A stretch of DNA of 64,000 bases from Tissierella sp. P1 (GCF_002266425.1 NZ_NPMN01000008.1:62001-126000), one strand, 5' to 3'; positions 8,712 to 16,563 are shown, counted from the stretch's first letter. The notes: generated by a model not told the origin, from the sequence alone. Program-made: numbers and translations.

Positions 8712-9085
8712 ATGATGATGAGTAAAAAGAATGCAACATATAAATTTCAGAAGGAAATGCTCTGCCTTGAAAATCTTGTGCGAGAGGAACATTTGGTTAG
8801 GAAACTCGAAAAAGTGATTGACTTAGATTTTATAAGACCAGCCCTGAAAAATGCAAGGATTGTCCTTTTTTACAGCAATGCACGAAAAGCAAAAACCATG
8901 TGAAACTCGTTGTTCGTCATGTTGGGGAAGAGTATATTGAAAAAATAGAGGATATAAGGCATACTACTGGCAGCAAAGAACTCTATATGTTACGAAGTCA
9001 GGCTATAGAACGGGTCTTTGCTGATGTTAAAGAGTTTCATAGTATGAGATATGCAAAACATAGGGGTTCAGGAGAACCCTGCTAA
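8712..9085 (+). pseudogene. IS1182-family transposase remnant
   Basis: The first frame reads an N-terminal IS1182-type start (MLCLENLVREEHLVRKLEK, VIDLDFI). After a large internal deletion the C-terminal part appears in a shifted frame: a KDCPFLQQCTKSKNHVK cysteine motif around 8855-8905, then VVRHVGEEYIEKIEDIRHT and ERVFADVKEFHSMRYAKHRG. About 120 codons remain of an expected 450-500, with at least one frameshift. It cannot be active. Confidence 0.8.
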
Positions 9086-9510
9086 TCACCATAAGGAATA
9101 TCTAAAGAAGGATAAAGATTTAACTTGGATATGAGGATGAGTATGTGGAAACAGTAAGTTTTATAGCTAAGATAGATGGAAAAACTATAGATTAAATTTG
9201 ATCAGGATTACTTCCAAGTCACTTTTTTATTTTTTGAAAGTATTCTATAAATCCAGTAATTACAGTGAAAACAATGAGGAAGAAAGATATAAAATCGAAA
9301 TTGTTATTAAGAGAAAAGAATTTAAACTACTAGAAGACATTATAGAAGAATTTGGTGTTAGCAATCCAACATTAAAAATTAAAACATTGAGTAAAGTACA
9401 TGGTAAGATTACTACTACAAGAGTTAAAGAAATTTAGAAGGTAAAAAATGTTTAATCTGTATATTATGAGGAAATACTTATATATAGAAAAGGTATTAGG
9501 AGATGATTAG
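9086..9510 (+). other. Mostly decayed interval with one weak ORF (9198-9437)
   Basis: A 79-codon frame at 9198-9437 contains a hydrophilic stretch (KSSNYSENNEEERYKIEIVI, then GVSNPTLKIKTLSKVHGKIT) but has no convincing start or SD and matches no family I know. The sequence around 9150-9200 resembles the interval at 25640-25690. No other gene is supported. Confidence 0.35.
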
Positions 9511-10047
9511 GTGTATCTAGAAGAAGTAAGAGCATTACCAAAAAAAGTAGTGGATAATCTGGATGGAGATATTAAGAATCTTAAGATATATTTGGTCCAA
9601 GATTATGATCTTAATATATTGAAACGGATGGTAACCTTTGGAGTAAGCATTTTTGGAGACTTGGGGATGGACGAATGGGGATTAGTTCCTCAAATTCGGC
9701 ATGGAAATGTATTTTTATTAAAAGAAGAAAATAAGAAAAAGGTAATTGGTCTAGCTATTTTAATGAGAGACTGGGAAGACATAGATAAATGTTATCTGTT
9801 TGATTATGCTATAGTTGAAGAGTTTCAGGGACAAGGGTTAGGATATCATTTTTTAATAGGCGTTTGTAAAAATCTTATAGGACAGGGATTTAAGAGAATG
9901 AGTTTAACCGTAGATATAGAAAACCAATCTGCTATTCATCTATATAAGAATAAGTTAGGATTTGAGATTGATGAATTGAGTAAAGATGAATATGGAAAAG
10001 GGCATCATAGATATAAAATGGTATTAGATTTAGATAAAATTAGATAG
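9511..10047 (+). CDS. GNAT-family N-acetyltransferase
   Basis: A 178-residue protein starting at GTG 9511 with SD TAGGAGA upstream. The acetyl-CoA binding motif A is EEFQGQGLGYHF (about residues 107-118, the Q/R-x-x-G-x-G/A loop), followed by the motif B region SAIHLYKNKLGFEID (about 145-159). It should transfer an acetyl group from acetyl-CoA to an amine; the substrate is unknown. It is followed by a clear terminator (10075-10117) and no boundary repeat is seen next to it. Confidence 0.88.
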   Translation: MYLEEVRALPKKVVDNLDGDIKNLKIYLVQDYDLNILKRMVTFGVSIFGDLGMDEWGLVPQIRHGNVFLLKEENKKKVIGLAILMRDWEDIDKCYLFDYAIVEEFQGQGLGYHFLIGVCKNLIGQGFKRMSLTVDIENQSAIHLYKNKLGFEIDELSKDEYGKGHHRYKMVLDLDKIR

Positions 10048-10074
10048 ATTATATTATTTTAATAAATTAATAGT

Positions 10075-10117
10075 AAAAGGCCTACAAACAAATCAAGGTA
10101 TGTAGACCTTTTACTGT
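10075..10117 (+). terminator. Intrinsic terminator after the GNAT gene
   Basis: AAAAGGCCTACA pairs with TGTAGACCTTTT around a 13-base loop, forming a strong stem with terminal A/T tracts that could work on both strands. Confidence 0.8.
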
Positions 10118-10152
10118 AACTCTACATAATTTGATAAATTCTCCTTTATGCA

Positions 10153-10164
10153 GAATGGACGTTC
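10153..10164 (+). promoter_or_regulatory. Candidate LexA (SOS) box
   Basis: GAATGGACGTTC differs by one base from the Gram-positive SOS box core GAAC-N4-GTTC. It lies just upstream of a TACAAT -10 (10168-10173) and 30 bases before the LexA-like gene, the position expected for autoregulation. Confidence 0.5.
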
Positions 10165-10193
10165 TGATACAATCTAGTAAAGGGGAAATTTAT

Positions 10194-10409
10194 ATGCTAA
10201 CTGAAAGAGAATCACAAGTATTAAATATAATAATAGATTACATAAAACAAAACGAATATGCTCCTAGTGTTGGAGAGATAAGAGATATATTAGGGCTTAA
10301 GTCAACCCCTACTGTATATGGATATTTAAAAACTTTAGAAGCTAAAGGATTTATATAGAGAAAAGGGAATTCTCCTGAAGCGTTAAGAGTTATTAGATTA
10401 GAAAATTAA
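10194..10409 (+). pseudogene. LexA-like DNA-binding domain protein with an in-frame TAG
   Basis: ATG 10194, with SD AAAGGGGA, opens the LexA N-terminal winged-helix domain: LTERESQVLNIIIDYIKQ, then APSVGEIRDILGLKSTPTVY and LKTLEAKGFI. A TAG (10356-10358) stands where a Glu is expected, and the frame continues RKGNSPEALRVIRLEN to a stop at 10409. The full reading would be 71 residues, the DNA-binding domain only; the C-terminal autoprotease domain (Ser-Lys dyad) is absent by design or truncation. Short LexA-type repressors of this size occur in mobile elements. The 54-residue truncated product might still fold, so loss of function is likely but not certain. Confidence 0.7.
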
Positions 10410-10605
10410 TTCTGGTCTTTTTTATTTTTTAAAGATGCCTTATAAACTTAGTGATTGCAATGATCATACTAATTAAAATTAGAAGTAAAATCCATAAAGA
10501 TATTAGTTTTAAGTACATTCCAGCCTTTTGTTAAAAAGATTAAAATATGTAGTTATTATTTAACTTGTAGATGTTGCGAATTATTTAGGGAAATTTGTTC
10601 TTTGA
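10410..10605 (+). other. Intergenic stretch without recognisable gene
   Basis: AT-rich sequence with a TTCTGGTCTTTTTTATTTTTT tail like those at 12045, 28235 and 28560, so a terminator remnant is likely near 10410-10435. Nothing else is supported. Confidence 0.4.
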
Positions 10606-10645
10606 AAATTGAATAATGTGGTATTAGAAAATAAGAACATTTCAT
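10606..10645 (+). repeat. Cassette-boundary repeat, 5' half (copy 4)
   Basis: TTTGAAAATTGAATAATGTGG-TATTAGAAAA matches the 5' half of the other boundary units with a few changes. It immediately precedes the promoter of arsR-arsM. Confidence 0.7.
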
Positions 10646-10665
10646 ATGAATTATAAAATCGATTA

Positions 10666-10694
10666 TTGACAATTTTAACTATTAAGTATAGTAT
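10666..10694 (+). promoter_or_regulatory. Sigma-A promoter of arsR-arsM
   Basis: A perfect -35 TTGACA (10666-10671) is followed by TATAGT (10687-10692, 15-base spacer) or TAGTAT (10689-10694, 17-base spacer). The AT-rich partly symmetrical sequence 10695-10725 is the likely ArsR operator. Confidence 0.7.
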
Positions 10695-10749
10695 ATGAGT
10701 ATAAACGAATATAATCATAAAAGCATATAAAATTATGAGGAGATATGAA

Positions 10750-11106
10750 ATGGATATAGTGCAAATATTGAAAGCATTAGGTGACGAAAATAGAATTAGA
10801 ATATTAAACATATTAAAAGATGGACAATTATGTGTGTGTGAAATTGAACATATATTAGGAATTACACAATCAAACGCTTCAAGACATCTCACTAAGTTAA
10901 ATATGCTTAGGATTGTGGCATATGAGAAAAAAGCTCAATGGATATATTATAAATTAAATAAAGAAACTTTGGAACAATTTCCATTTATAAAAGAACTTCT
11001 AGAGAATGAACTCAATAAAATAGATATATGTAAGCAAGATATAGAAAAATTAAATGAATATAAAAATAGTGGAATGACTTGTGAAAATTTGAGAGATTAT
11101 AAATGA
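10750..11106 (+). CDS. arsR: ArsR-family arsenic-responsive repressor
   Basis: A 118-residue winged-helix repressor. The metalloid site L-C-V-C-E-I (Cys at about residues 27 and 29) lies in the DNA-recognition region as in classical ArsR, and the helix QSNASRHLTKLNML (about 42-55) is the recognition helix. Binding of arsenite or antimonite should release it from the promoter. ATG 10750 with SD GAGGAG is better than ATG 10735. It overlaps the arsM reading frame by 4 bases and both sit behind one promoter with a boundary repeat, so the pair forms one self-regulated module. Confidence 0.92.
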   Translation: MDIVQILKALGDENRIRILNILKDGQLCVCEIEHILGITQSNASRHLTKLNMLRIVAYEKKAQWIYYKLNKETLEQFPFIKELLENELNKIDICKQDIEKLNEYKNSGMTCENLRDYK

Positions 11107-11147
11107 AAACAGTTGTAAATGTAAAAATAATTAATGGAGGCAAAAAG

Positions 11148-11939
11148 ATGAGCGATTTTAAAAAAGTAGATGTTAGAAATGCTGTTCGTAATAGTTATAG
11201 TAAAATAGCCACTGGAAATGTAAAAAGGGATGGCTGCTGTGGAGGAGATATTAAGCTTAAGAAATCTTCAATAGAGATATCACGTAAAATTGGATATTCT
11301 AATGAAGAAATATTAACTGCTCCAGAGGAAGCTAATATGGGGCTAGGTTGTGGAAATCCCCAATTAATAGCTAATCTTAAAGAAGGTGAAACTGTTATAG
11401 ACCTTGGAAGTGGAGGAGGATTTGACTGTTTTTTAGCTTCAAAAAAAGTTGGAGTTAAGGGGTATATTATTGGAATTGATATGACTCCAGAGATGATTAA
11501 TAAATCAAGAGTCATATCTAAAAGATATAAATATAGAAATGTAGACTTTAGACTAGGAGAAATTGAAAATCTTCCTGTAGCAGATAATACTGCAGATGTA
11601 ATTATTTCAAACTGTGTTATAAATTTGTCTCCCAATAAACAAAGGGTATATAACGAGGCTTATCGTGTATTAAAAAAGGGCGGTAGAGTTGCTATTTCTG
11701 ATATAGTTCTTATTAGAGAATTAACAGAGGAAATGAAACAAGATGAGAACCTTTATTGTGGATGAGTTACTGGGGCATCTTCGGTTGAAGAATTAAAATT
11801 ATACTTAAAAAAGGCTGGTTTTAGTGATATTAGTATTGAAACCCAAGAAGTATCAAAGGAATATGCTGAAAAATGGGCACATAATTTAAAAGTTGGAGAA
11901 TATATTATGTCCGCATCAATAAAAGCAATAAAGTTATAG
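11148..11939 (+). CDS. arsM: Arsenite methyltransferase with in-frame TGA at a catalytic Cys position (possible selenoprotein)
   Basis: ATG 11148 follows a strong SD (AATGGAGG). The SAM-binding core VIDLGSGGGFDCFLASKKVG lies at about residues 82-101. Two of the three catalytic ArsM cysteines are present, in NMGLGCGNP (about 66) and in SNCVINLSP (about 156). The third is expected in the motif Y-x-G-C-V/I-x-G-A; here the sequence is Y-C-G-TGA-V-T-G-A (TGA at 11763-11765). The frame continues unbroken for 58 codons with normal family sequence (KLYLKKAGFSDISIE, YIMSASIKAIKL) to TAG 11939, 263 residues in all. A hairpin TCTTC-GGTT-GAAGA starts 12 bases after the TGA, with a GG-leading loop, as bacterial SECIS elements require. 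Either TGA encodes selenocysteine or the gene is a nonsense mutant; I lean to selenocysteine. Confidence 0.75.
11763..11796 (+). promoter_or_regulatory. Candidate bacterial SECIS element behind the arsM TGA
   Basis: After TGA 11763-11765, 17 bases separate the codon from the apical loop GGTT (11783-11786) of the stem TCTTC/GAAGA. Bacterial SECIS rules (loop 16-37 bases after UGA, a G in the first two loop positions) are met. This is a motif match only. Confidence 0.5.
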
Positions 11940-12034
11940 GATTTATATTATTATTTTTATTTAGCATAATGATTCTGGAGCTAGTAGATAGGTTTTATGG
12001 AGACAAAGGGTTAGATAAATTATTAAAGTAGATC

Positions 12035-12062
12035 AGGATTAAATTTCTGGTCCTTTTTTATT
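12035..12062 (+). terminator. Probable terminator downstream of arsM
   Basis: GATCAGGA and TCTGGTCC form a short stem followed by TTTTTTA. The stretch 11940-12034 between it and arsM holds only a short unrecognised frame. Confidence 0.55.
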
Positions 12063-12166
12063 TGTGAATTATGACTGAATTTGTATGAACTTACTTATGA
12101 AAATGAAAAGGAAAATCAAACCTTTATATAGAATATAAATAATATCAAACTAAAGGGGATAAGTTT

Positions 12167-12298
12167 ATGATAAGCAGAGTTAATAAAATATTAATGGTTC
12201 TTTGTTTAAGCCTTGTTTTACTTAGTCAGGTAGGAACAACAGCTTTAGCAAGAAATTGGTGGCGGTATTGGAGGCGGCGGAAGTGGTGGTGGAGCTGA
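12167..12298 (+). CDS. Small secreted peptide precursor (43 aa), W/R-rich tail possibly a frameshift artefact
   Basis: ATG 12167 with SD AAAGGGG opens a clear signal peptide (hydrophobic LMVLCLSLVLLSQ, cleavage near T-A-L-A). The frame as written continues RNWWRYWRRRKWWWS, a very cationic tryptophan-rich tail. Two bases after the cleavage site the other frame reads QEIGGGIGGGGSGGGADPIH and then VIKEA, a glycine-rich peptide ending at 12325. A 2-base loss in a CACAA context would explain the switch, so the ancestral product was more likely glycine-rich. Function unknown; a secreted signal or bacteriocin-like peptide is conceivable. Confidence 0.45.
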   Translation: MISRVNKILMVLCLSLVLLSQVGTTALARNWWRYWRRRKWWWS

Positions 12299-12377
12299 CC
12301 CCATACATGTTATAAAGGAAGCGTAAGACATTTTTTATTGTTTTTGATAAAAAATATTATATTGTGTATCTTGATTT

Positions 12378-12654
12378 TTATAAAAATTTCCCTAGTTGGA
12401 TATGCTTGTTGTTTTTCTCACATTTGAATAGTTTTTTATGAACACCTAAAATATCTCCGAATTCCTCTTGAGTTAGTTTTAATGATCTTCTTATATATTG
12501 AATTTCACCTCCGTAATTACTAGAAATAAAATTCAAGTAATCATCATATATAAGGGAAGAAATTATTTCTAATGCTATGTCAATTCTATTTATAGCATCT
12601 AATAAATGATTAACTAAATTATTTTCATACCTAAATAATTTAATATATTTTCAT
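12378..12654 (-). pseudogene. HTH (XRE-type) regulator remnant
   Basis: Read on the minus strand, one frame gives NNLVNHLLDAINRIDIALEI, then IQYIRRSLKLTQEEFGDILG-VHKKLFKCEKNNKHI, a recognisable XRE helix-turn-helix at the C-terminus, ending at the stop 12378-12380. At the 5' end the only ATG (12654) is out of frame by one base in an A-run, so the gene is probably inactivated. Around 90 codons in total. Confidence 0.6.
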
Positions 12655-12954
12655 AGTACTGTAAATGGACATAAATTAGATAATATATTAAATAATACTA
12701 AAGTATCTTTTTGTGTAGTAGTACAAACTTGCATTCTACCTGACGAATTTAGTACAAAGTATGAGAGTGTAATTGTATTTGGAAAGACAATTGAAGTTTA
12801 TGATGATGAAAAAAATATGGTTCTTTTAGAAATACTAAATAAATATTCCCCAGATTATATTGAAGAAAGAAAAGAATATATTAAAAAGGCAAGCAAAGGA
12901 ACTAAAGTAATAAAAATCATTATAGAGCATGTTTCAGGAGAGGCAAATAGATAG
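12640..12954 (+). pseudogene. Pyridoxamine 5'-phosphate oxidase-related flavoprotein, C-terminal fragment
   Basis: The frame from about 12640 reads FHSTVNGHKLDNILNNTKVS, FCVVVQ, then KYESVIVFGKTIEVYDDEKN and KYSPDYIE, the second half of a PPOX-type FMN-binding split barrel (about 100 codons of an expected 155-160). No start is present; the 5' part appears replaced by the oppositely oriented HTH remnant. It precedes a degenerate boundary repeat. Confidence 0.7.
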
Positions 12955-12977
12955 TTAATATCAATTTTAGTAATATT

Positions 12978-13050
12978 CTTATTAGACGTTATGAATATTA
13001 AAGTTAAATATTTTATTAGGATACTGTAATATAAGATGCAATATTAAAAT
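12978..13050 (+). repeat. Cassette-boundary repeat, degenerate 3' half (copy 5)
   Basis: AGACGTTATGAATATTAAAG, then TTAAATATTTTATTAGGATACTG, follows the same order as the run-in plus inverted arm of the other 3' halves, with the palindrome mutated. It closes the PPOX remnant. Confidence 0.5.
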
Positions 13051-13157
13051 AAGTGGAATTTTGCGAAGAAAGACATATAATTGATTTAATATTAATATTA
13101 TGCTAAGATTAGTTTGTAATTTTAAATTTGTAAATCATAATTTAATTATATATTTAA

Positions 13158-13250
13158 GTTTTCTAGGGTTCCGCAGTTTATAGCTGGCAGGTCCAAGAGA
13201 AAACGCACAGTTGACTGTGTACACGGAGGGATAAAAGCCTGGAAGATATT
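13158..13250 (+). ncRNA. ykkC-family riboswitch (guanidine-I or a ppGpp/PRPP variant)
   Basis: The hallmark segments occur in order: TTCTAGGGTTCCG (from 13160), GGTCCAAGAGAAAACGCAC (13189-13207), ACACGGAGGGATAAAAGCC (13221-13239) and TGGAAGA. ykkC-class RNAs sense guanidine (subtype 1) or ppGpp, PRPP or related nucleotides (subtype 2); I cannot assign the subtype by eye. The 3' strand AAAGCC is shared with the following terminator, so ligand binding should stabilise read-through (an ON switch). Downstream are a B3/B4-domain gene and a radical SAM gene, both broken. Confidence 0.85.
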
Positions 13251-13275
13251 AAATAATATTTCTATGGCTTTTTTC
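13234..13275 (+). terminator. Riboswitch-controlled terminator
   Basis: AAAGCC (13234-13239) pairs with GGCTTTTTT (13266-13274), with an inner GATATTA/TAATATT helix. The 5' arm overlaps the conserved 3' end of the ykkC aptamer. Confidence 0.75.
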
Positions 13276-13304
13276 ATTATTTATTTTTGAGGATGTATAC
13301 TTTA

Positions 13305-14012
13305 ATGAAGAAATTTATTGTTGAAGATGACTTTTGGAACCTATTTCCCAATGTAAGGATTGGCATTGTTGTTTGTCATGGCATAGATAACTCTATAAAA
13401 GATGAAGACAAATGTAAAGATATGATTTATAACTCAGAAAAGGAAGCTTTAAAATATTTAAAGAATGAAGAATTCAGCAGCAACGAAGTTATAAAGGTAT
13501 GGAGAGAGGGGTTTTAAAAATTTAAAACAAAGAAAGGTGCAAGGTCATCAATCGAGGCATTATTAAAACGGGTGCATAATGGAAACCATTTAGGGATCAT
13601 TAATCCTCTAGTTGATATTTACAACTCTATTTCATTAAGATATGGATTGCCTTGCGGAGGTAAGGATATAGATACATTTGTTGGGAATATTAGATTGACT
13701 AAGGCAGTTGGAAATGAAAATTTTATTACATTAGGAACAGATGAAAATGCACCACTATATGAAGGGAAAATAGTATATAAAGATAACCAAGGAGCAATTT
13801 GTAGATGTTGGAACTGGCGTGAATCAGTAAGAACAATGCTTACTGAAGATACAAAGAATGCATTTTTATGCATTGAATTAATTGATGAAAGAAGATTAAA
13901 AGGGTTTGAGAATGCTTTAGGAGATTTAGCAAAAAAAGTACAGGATGATTTGGGTGGAACATGTAAGATTTCAATTCTTGATATTAACAGTAAAGAAGTA
14001 TCAATAAAGTAA
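13305..14012 (+). pseudogene. B3/B4 tRNA-binding domain protein with one in-frame stop
   Basis: From ATG 13305 (alternatives TTG 13287, ATG 13293) the frame runs to 14012 and is interrupted only by TAA 13515-13517. The sequence either side is continuous: KVWREGF, stop, KFKTKKGARSSIEALLKRVH, then LVDIYNSISLRYGLPCGGKD, which is the B3/B4 domain shared with phenylalanyl-tRNA synthetase beta (COG3382). Total about 235 codons, normal for the family, whose stand-alone members are thought to edit or bind tRNA or amino acids. It is the first gene after the ykkC riboswitch. Confidence 0.75.
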
Positions 14013-14029
14013 TTTGAGGATAATAAGTG

Positions 14030-14715
14030 ATGAGTGTTTTTAGTTATAAAGATGTTTATATTGAGGATGGAAGAAGGGTACTGGAAGTTAACATTCTTCC
14101 AGAAAAATATTGTAACTTTGACTGTATATTTTGTCCTATTGGAAGGTCGCAAAATAAGATAGGTACCCAACATTTGATAAAATAGATAGTTCATTAATCG
14201 AACTAGAAATCATGATAGAAAGTACAAAATCAGAATTAATATTTATTAACTCAAAGGGAGAATTCTTAGTAAATGATAAAATAGGTGATATTGTTGATCT
14301 TATAAAAGCCAAAGATTTATCTGTAAGATTACTTTCTAATGGATATTTACTAGCAGAGATGAATATATAGAAATTGCTAATAAATGTGATGAGGTTGTTG
14401 GAGAGATAAAAGTAATAACAGAAGAAGATTTTCAAAAAATCCAGAGATTAATTGAAGGATATACATTAGTAGAATATATTTCAAACATGGTTTACTTTAA
14501 TAAACAATACGAGGGAAAATTTATATTTGAAGTTACTATCATTAAGGGTTATAACGATGATGAAGAATCAATTGAGAAGATACAAAACATTATTAAGGAA
14601 ATATCTACTTACAAGATTAATTATTGCAAGAATGGAAGATGAAAGATTTAAGAAAAAATTTGGTATAACTGATGAAAAACTTGAGGAAATTTCAAATGCA
14701 TTACTAAATATTTAG
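14030..14715 (+). pseudogene. Radical SAM protein (COG0731-like) with frameshifts
   Basis: ATG 14030 starts MSVFSYKDVYIEDGRRVLEV, then LPEKYCNFDCIFCPIGRSQ; the C-x3-C-x2-C cluster motif is at about residues 29-36. The frame then breaks near 14155, and later pieces in other frames (LIELEIMIESTKSELIFINS, then FITPHEMV-like motifs, FEVTIIKGYNDDEESIEKIQ) restore the rest up to 14715. At least three frameshifts are needed. Related to wyosine-synthesis-like radical SAM proteins. It lies 18 bases after the B3/B4 gene and was probably co-transcribed with it under the riboswitch. Confidence 0.7.
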
Positions 14716-14744
14716 TAATCCTAATACACATTGTTTATGCCAAA

Positions 14745-14930
14745 CCTCATAATTAATAAAACTAAATATTTCATTTCAATACCGTATTATTCAGAAATGG
14801 ACTTTACGGTATTTTTATGTTGTGTTCAACTAACTAAAGCTATCTGTTCAATCATAGTTATTAGAAATTAATATGATAATTTGAATCTTCAAAAATAAAT
14901 AATACGGTATTGAAAAGCAAAAATACTTAT
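14745..14930 (+). repeat. Cassette-boundary repeat, complete (copy 6)
   Basis: The run-in AATTAATAAAACTAAATATT leads to TTTCAATACCGTATTATTCAG (14771 on), the hairpin partner TTTACGGTATTTTTATG, an inner AACTAAAGCTAT segment and, about 80 bases later, AATAATACGGTATTGAAAAG (14900-14919). A TATAAT-like -10 follows near 14930. It separates the radical SAM relic from the nucleotidyltransferase fragment. Confidence 0.8.
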
Positions 14931-15037
14931 AATATAATGCAGATAAAGCTGTATTAAATATACTATGATTTTTATAATTAAGTGACAAGTGTAAAAGTTA
15001 GAATAGAGACAGTTTATATTTATAAAGGAGAATAAGT

Positions 15038-15154
15038 ATGCATGACAAGATAATAACATATCTTAATGATAAATATAAGCCACATACAATTATGGTGTAT
15101 GGATCGTTTGCAGATGGAAGTAATAATACTCATAGTGATTATGATGCGCTTTGA
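15038..15154 (+). pseudogene. Minimal nucleotidyltransferase, N-terminal fragment
   Basis: ATG 15038 with SD AAAGGAG opens a 38-codon frame ending at TGA. It reads MHDKIITYLNDKYKPHTIMV, then YGSFADGSNNTHSDYDAL, containing the GSxADGxxxxxSDxD core of MNT-type nucleotidyltransferases. The fold normally needs about 100 residues more, so the gene is truncated, and the 90 bases that follow hold only broken sequence before the next boundary repeat. Confidence 0.75.
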
Positions 15155-15254
15155 AATGTGCTTTAATGCATATCGAAATGAGAAATGGGAAGTCCAATTT
15201 GATTAAGAAAGGACAAAACTAGCACTTATTATTTAGTCGCATAATTTATATTAA

Positions 15255-15490
15255 ACCTCGTGTTTATTAAAACTAAAAGTTCTATTGATACCGTACAATT
15301 CAGAAAAGAATTTTACGGTATTTTTATCTTATACTTTAAGTAACTAAGGCTATTTATATGAACTAATAATTAAAAGTTTGAACCTTGAAAACTGAATAAT
15401 GGGGTATTGGAAAGTAAAATATTTACCATATAGTCTAAATAAATTCATGATATATGTTATAATTTCTATACAAGTAATTGATAACAGAAA
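15255..15490 (+). repeat. Cassette-boundary repeat, complete with promoter (copy 7)
   Basis: GATACCGTACAATTCAGAA (15287) and TTTTACGGTATTTTTATC form the 3'-half hairpin. An inner AACTAAGGCTATTTATATGA segment is followed by TTGAACCTTGAAAACTGAAT and AATGGGGTATTGG (15382-15413), and then the promoter block with -10 TATAAT near 15460 and the conserved CAAGTAATTGATAACAG tail (15471-15487). Confidence 0.8.
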
Positions 15491-15563
15491 AATAATATCT
15501 ATTAAAAAATCTTTATATTAAGTTGAAGATGAAATTAATGAATTGCTTAGGGAGTGATTTAAA

Positions 15564-15797
15564 GTGGAAAAATCAGCACTTGGTAGTTTAGCCATCATCT
15601 TGGGGGGCTTAGTTTTATCACTAGAAATATACAGTTTAAAATTTATCCAAGGTGTTGAAATGCAAACGGGTTCATGGAAAACTTATGCTAGTGATTATGC
15701 AACAGAGATGCCTATGTTTCTTGCACTATGTATAACTCTTGCAATAATTATTTATGGAATTGTATTAGTGATAAAAGCTAAAGAAACAAAAGAATGA
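15564..15797 (+). CDS. Small two-helix membrane protein (77 aa)
   Basis: GTG 15564 with SD GGGAGTG. Two hydrophobic segments (about residues 7-27 and 50-70) flank a short hydrophilic loop, and a KAKETKE tail is probably cytoplasmic. I do not recognise the family. It is the first gene after a complete boundary repeat with promoter and probably shares its transcript with the 2H phosphoesterase gene 124 bases downstream. Confidence 0.65.
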   Translation: MEKSALGSLAIILGGLVLSLEIYSLKFIQGVEMQTGSWKTYASDYATEMPMFLALCITLAIIIYGIVLVIKAKETKE

Positions 15798-15920
15798 TTC
15801 AAAAGGTAGACAAATCTTAAGTTATCATAATGATTTTTTATAGGCTTATCTAGATGTTTAATTAACATTATCTATACAATTATGTAAGACATATAGTAAG
15901 ATTTTTATGGAGGTGTAAAT

Positions 15921-16460
15921 ATGCATGGTATAGTATCATTGCTGCCTCAACCTTATTATAAAGAGGTTGAAAGCATATGGAATAAGCTAGAAAAAGAAAT
16001 TGGATTAACTGGAGTTAGAGTTACACCATATCCACATTTTTCATGGCAAATCGCAGAAAGCTACGATATGGACAAATTAATAAATGTATTTGAGGATATT
16101 GCAGTATGTACAAAACCATTTGAAGTAAAAACAACGGGGATAGGGTTGTTTACTGGAAAATCCCCAGTTGTTTTTATACCCGTAGTTAAAGATGTTCAAC
16201 TATTGAAGTTCCATTATTCTATTTGGGAAAGATTAAAACAAGTAGGGGAAGATATAAGTGATTATTATAGCCCACAATCGTGGGTCCCTCATATTAGTTT
16301 AGCGTATGAGGATGTTACAAAAGAAAATATAGGAAAAGTATTAAAAAAACTATCATTTATGGATTTTAGTTGGAGCTTTGAGGTAGATAATATTTCATTT
16401 ATTTATGAGCCAAATGGACAAATAGGGGAAGTAAAATATAGAATTGATTTCAAAAGATAG
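15921..16460 (+). CDS. 2'-5' RNA ligase / 2H phosphoesterase superfamily protein
   Basis: A 179-residue protein from ATG 15921 with SD ATGGAGG. Two H-x-S/T motifs typical of 2H phosphoesterases are present: PHFSWQ at about residues 38-43 and PHISLA at about 124-129, spaced as expected for a bilobed active site. The family hydrolyses or forms 2'-5' or cyclic phosphodiester bonds; stand-alone bacterial members may act on cyclic nucleotides or RNA ends. Substrate unknown. Degenerate genes follow. Confidence 0.85.
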   Translation: MHGIVSLLPQPYYKEVESIWNKLEKEIGLTGVRVTPYPHFSWQIAESYDMDKLINVFEDIAVCTKPFEVKTTGIGLFTGKSPVVFIPVVKDVQLLKFHYSIWERLKQVGEDISDYYSPQSWVPHISLAYEDVTKENIGKVLKKLSFMDFSWSFEVDNISFIYEPNGQIGEVKYRIDFKR

Positions 16461-16563
16461 CATTAATGATTCGCTTGGGGATTTAGCATATTGGTGTGGG
16501 ATATTTCACCTAACATGGTATCTGTGCAAGAGTACACTAGCATAATCTTTAGCAAGGAGGGAA

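Noticed and set aside
11195-11635. 146-codon minus-strand frame inside arsM
   Set aside because: Antisense shadow of the methyltransferase core; no start signal.
12167-12298. W/R-rich peptide taken at face value as an antimicrobial peptide gene
   Set aside because: The glycine-rich reading two bases away keeps a better signal-peptidase context and looks like the ancestral frame, so the cationic tail may be an artefact of a small deletion.
13619-14194. 191-codon minus-strand frame opposite the B3/B4 gene
   Set aside because: It is an antisense shadow of a recognisable domain on the plus strand and has no ribosome binding site.
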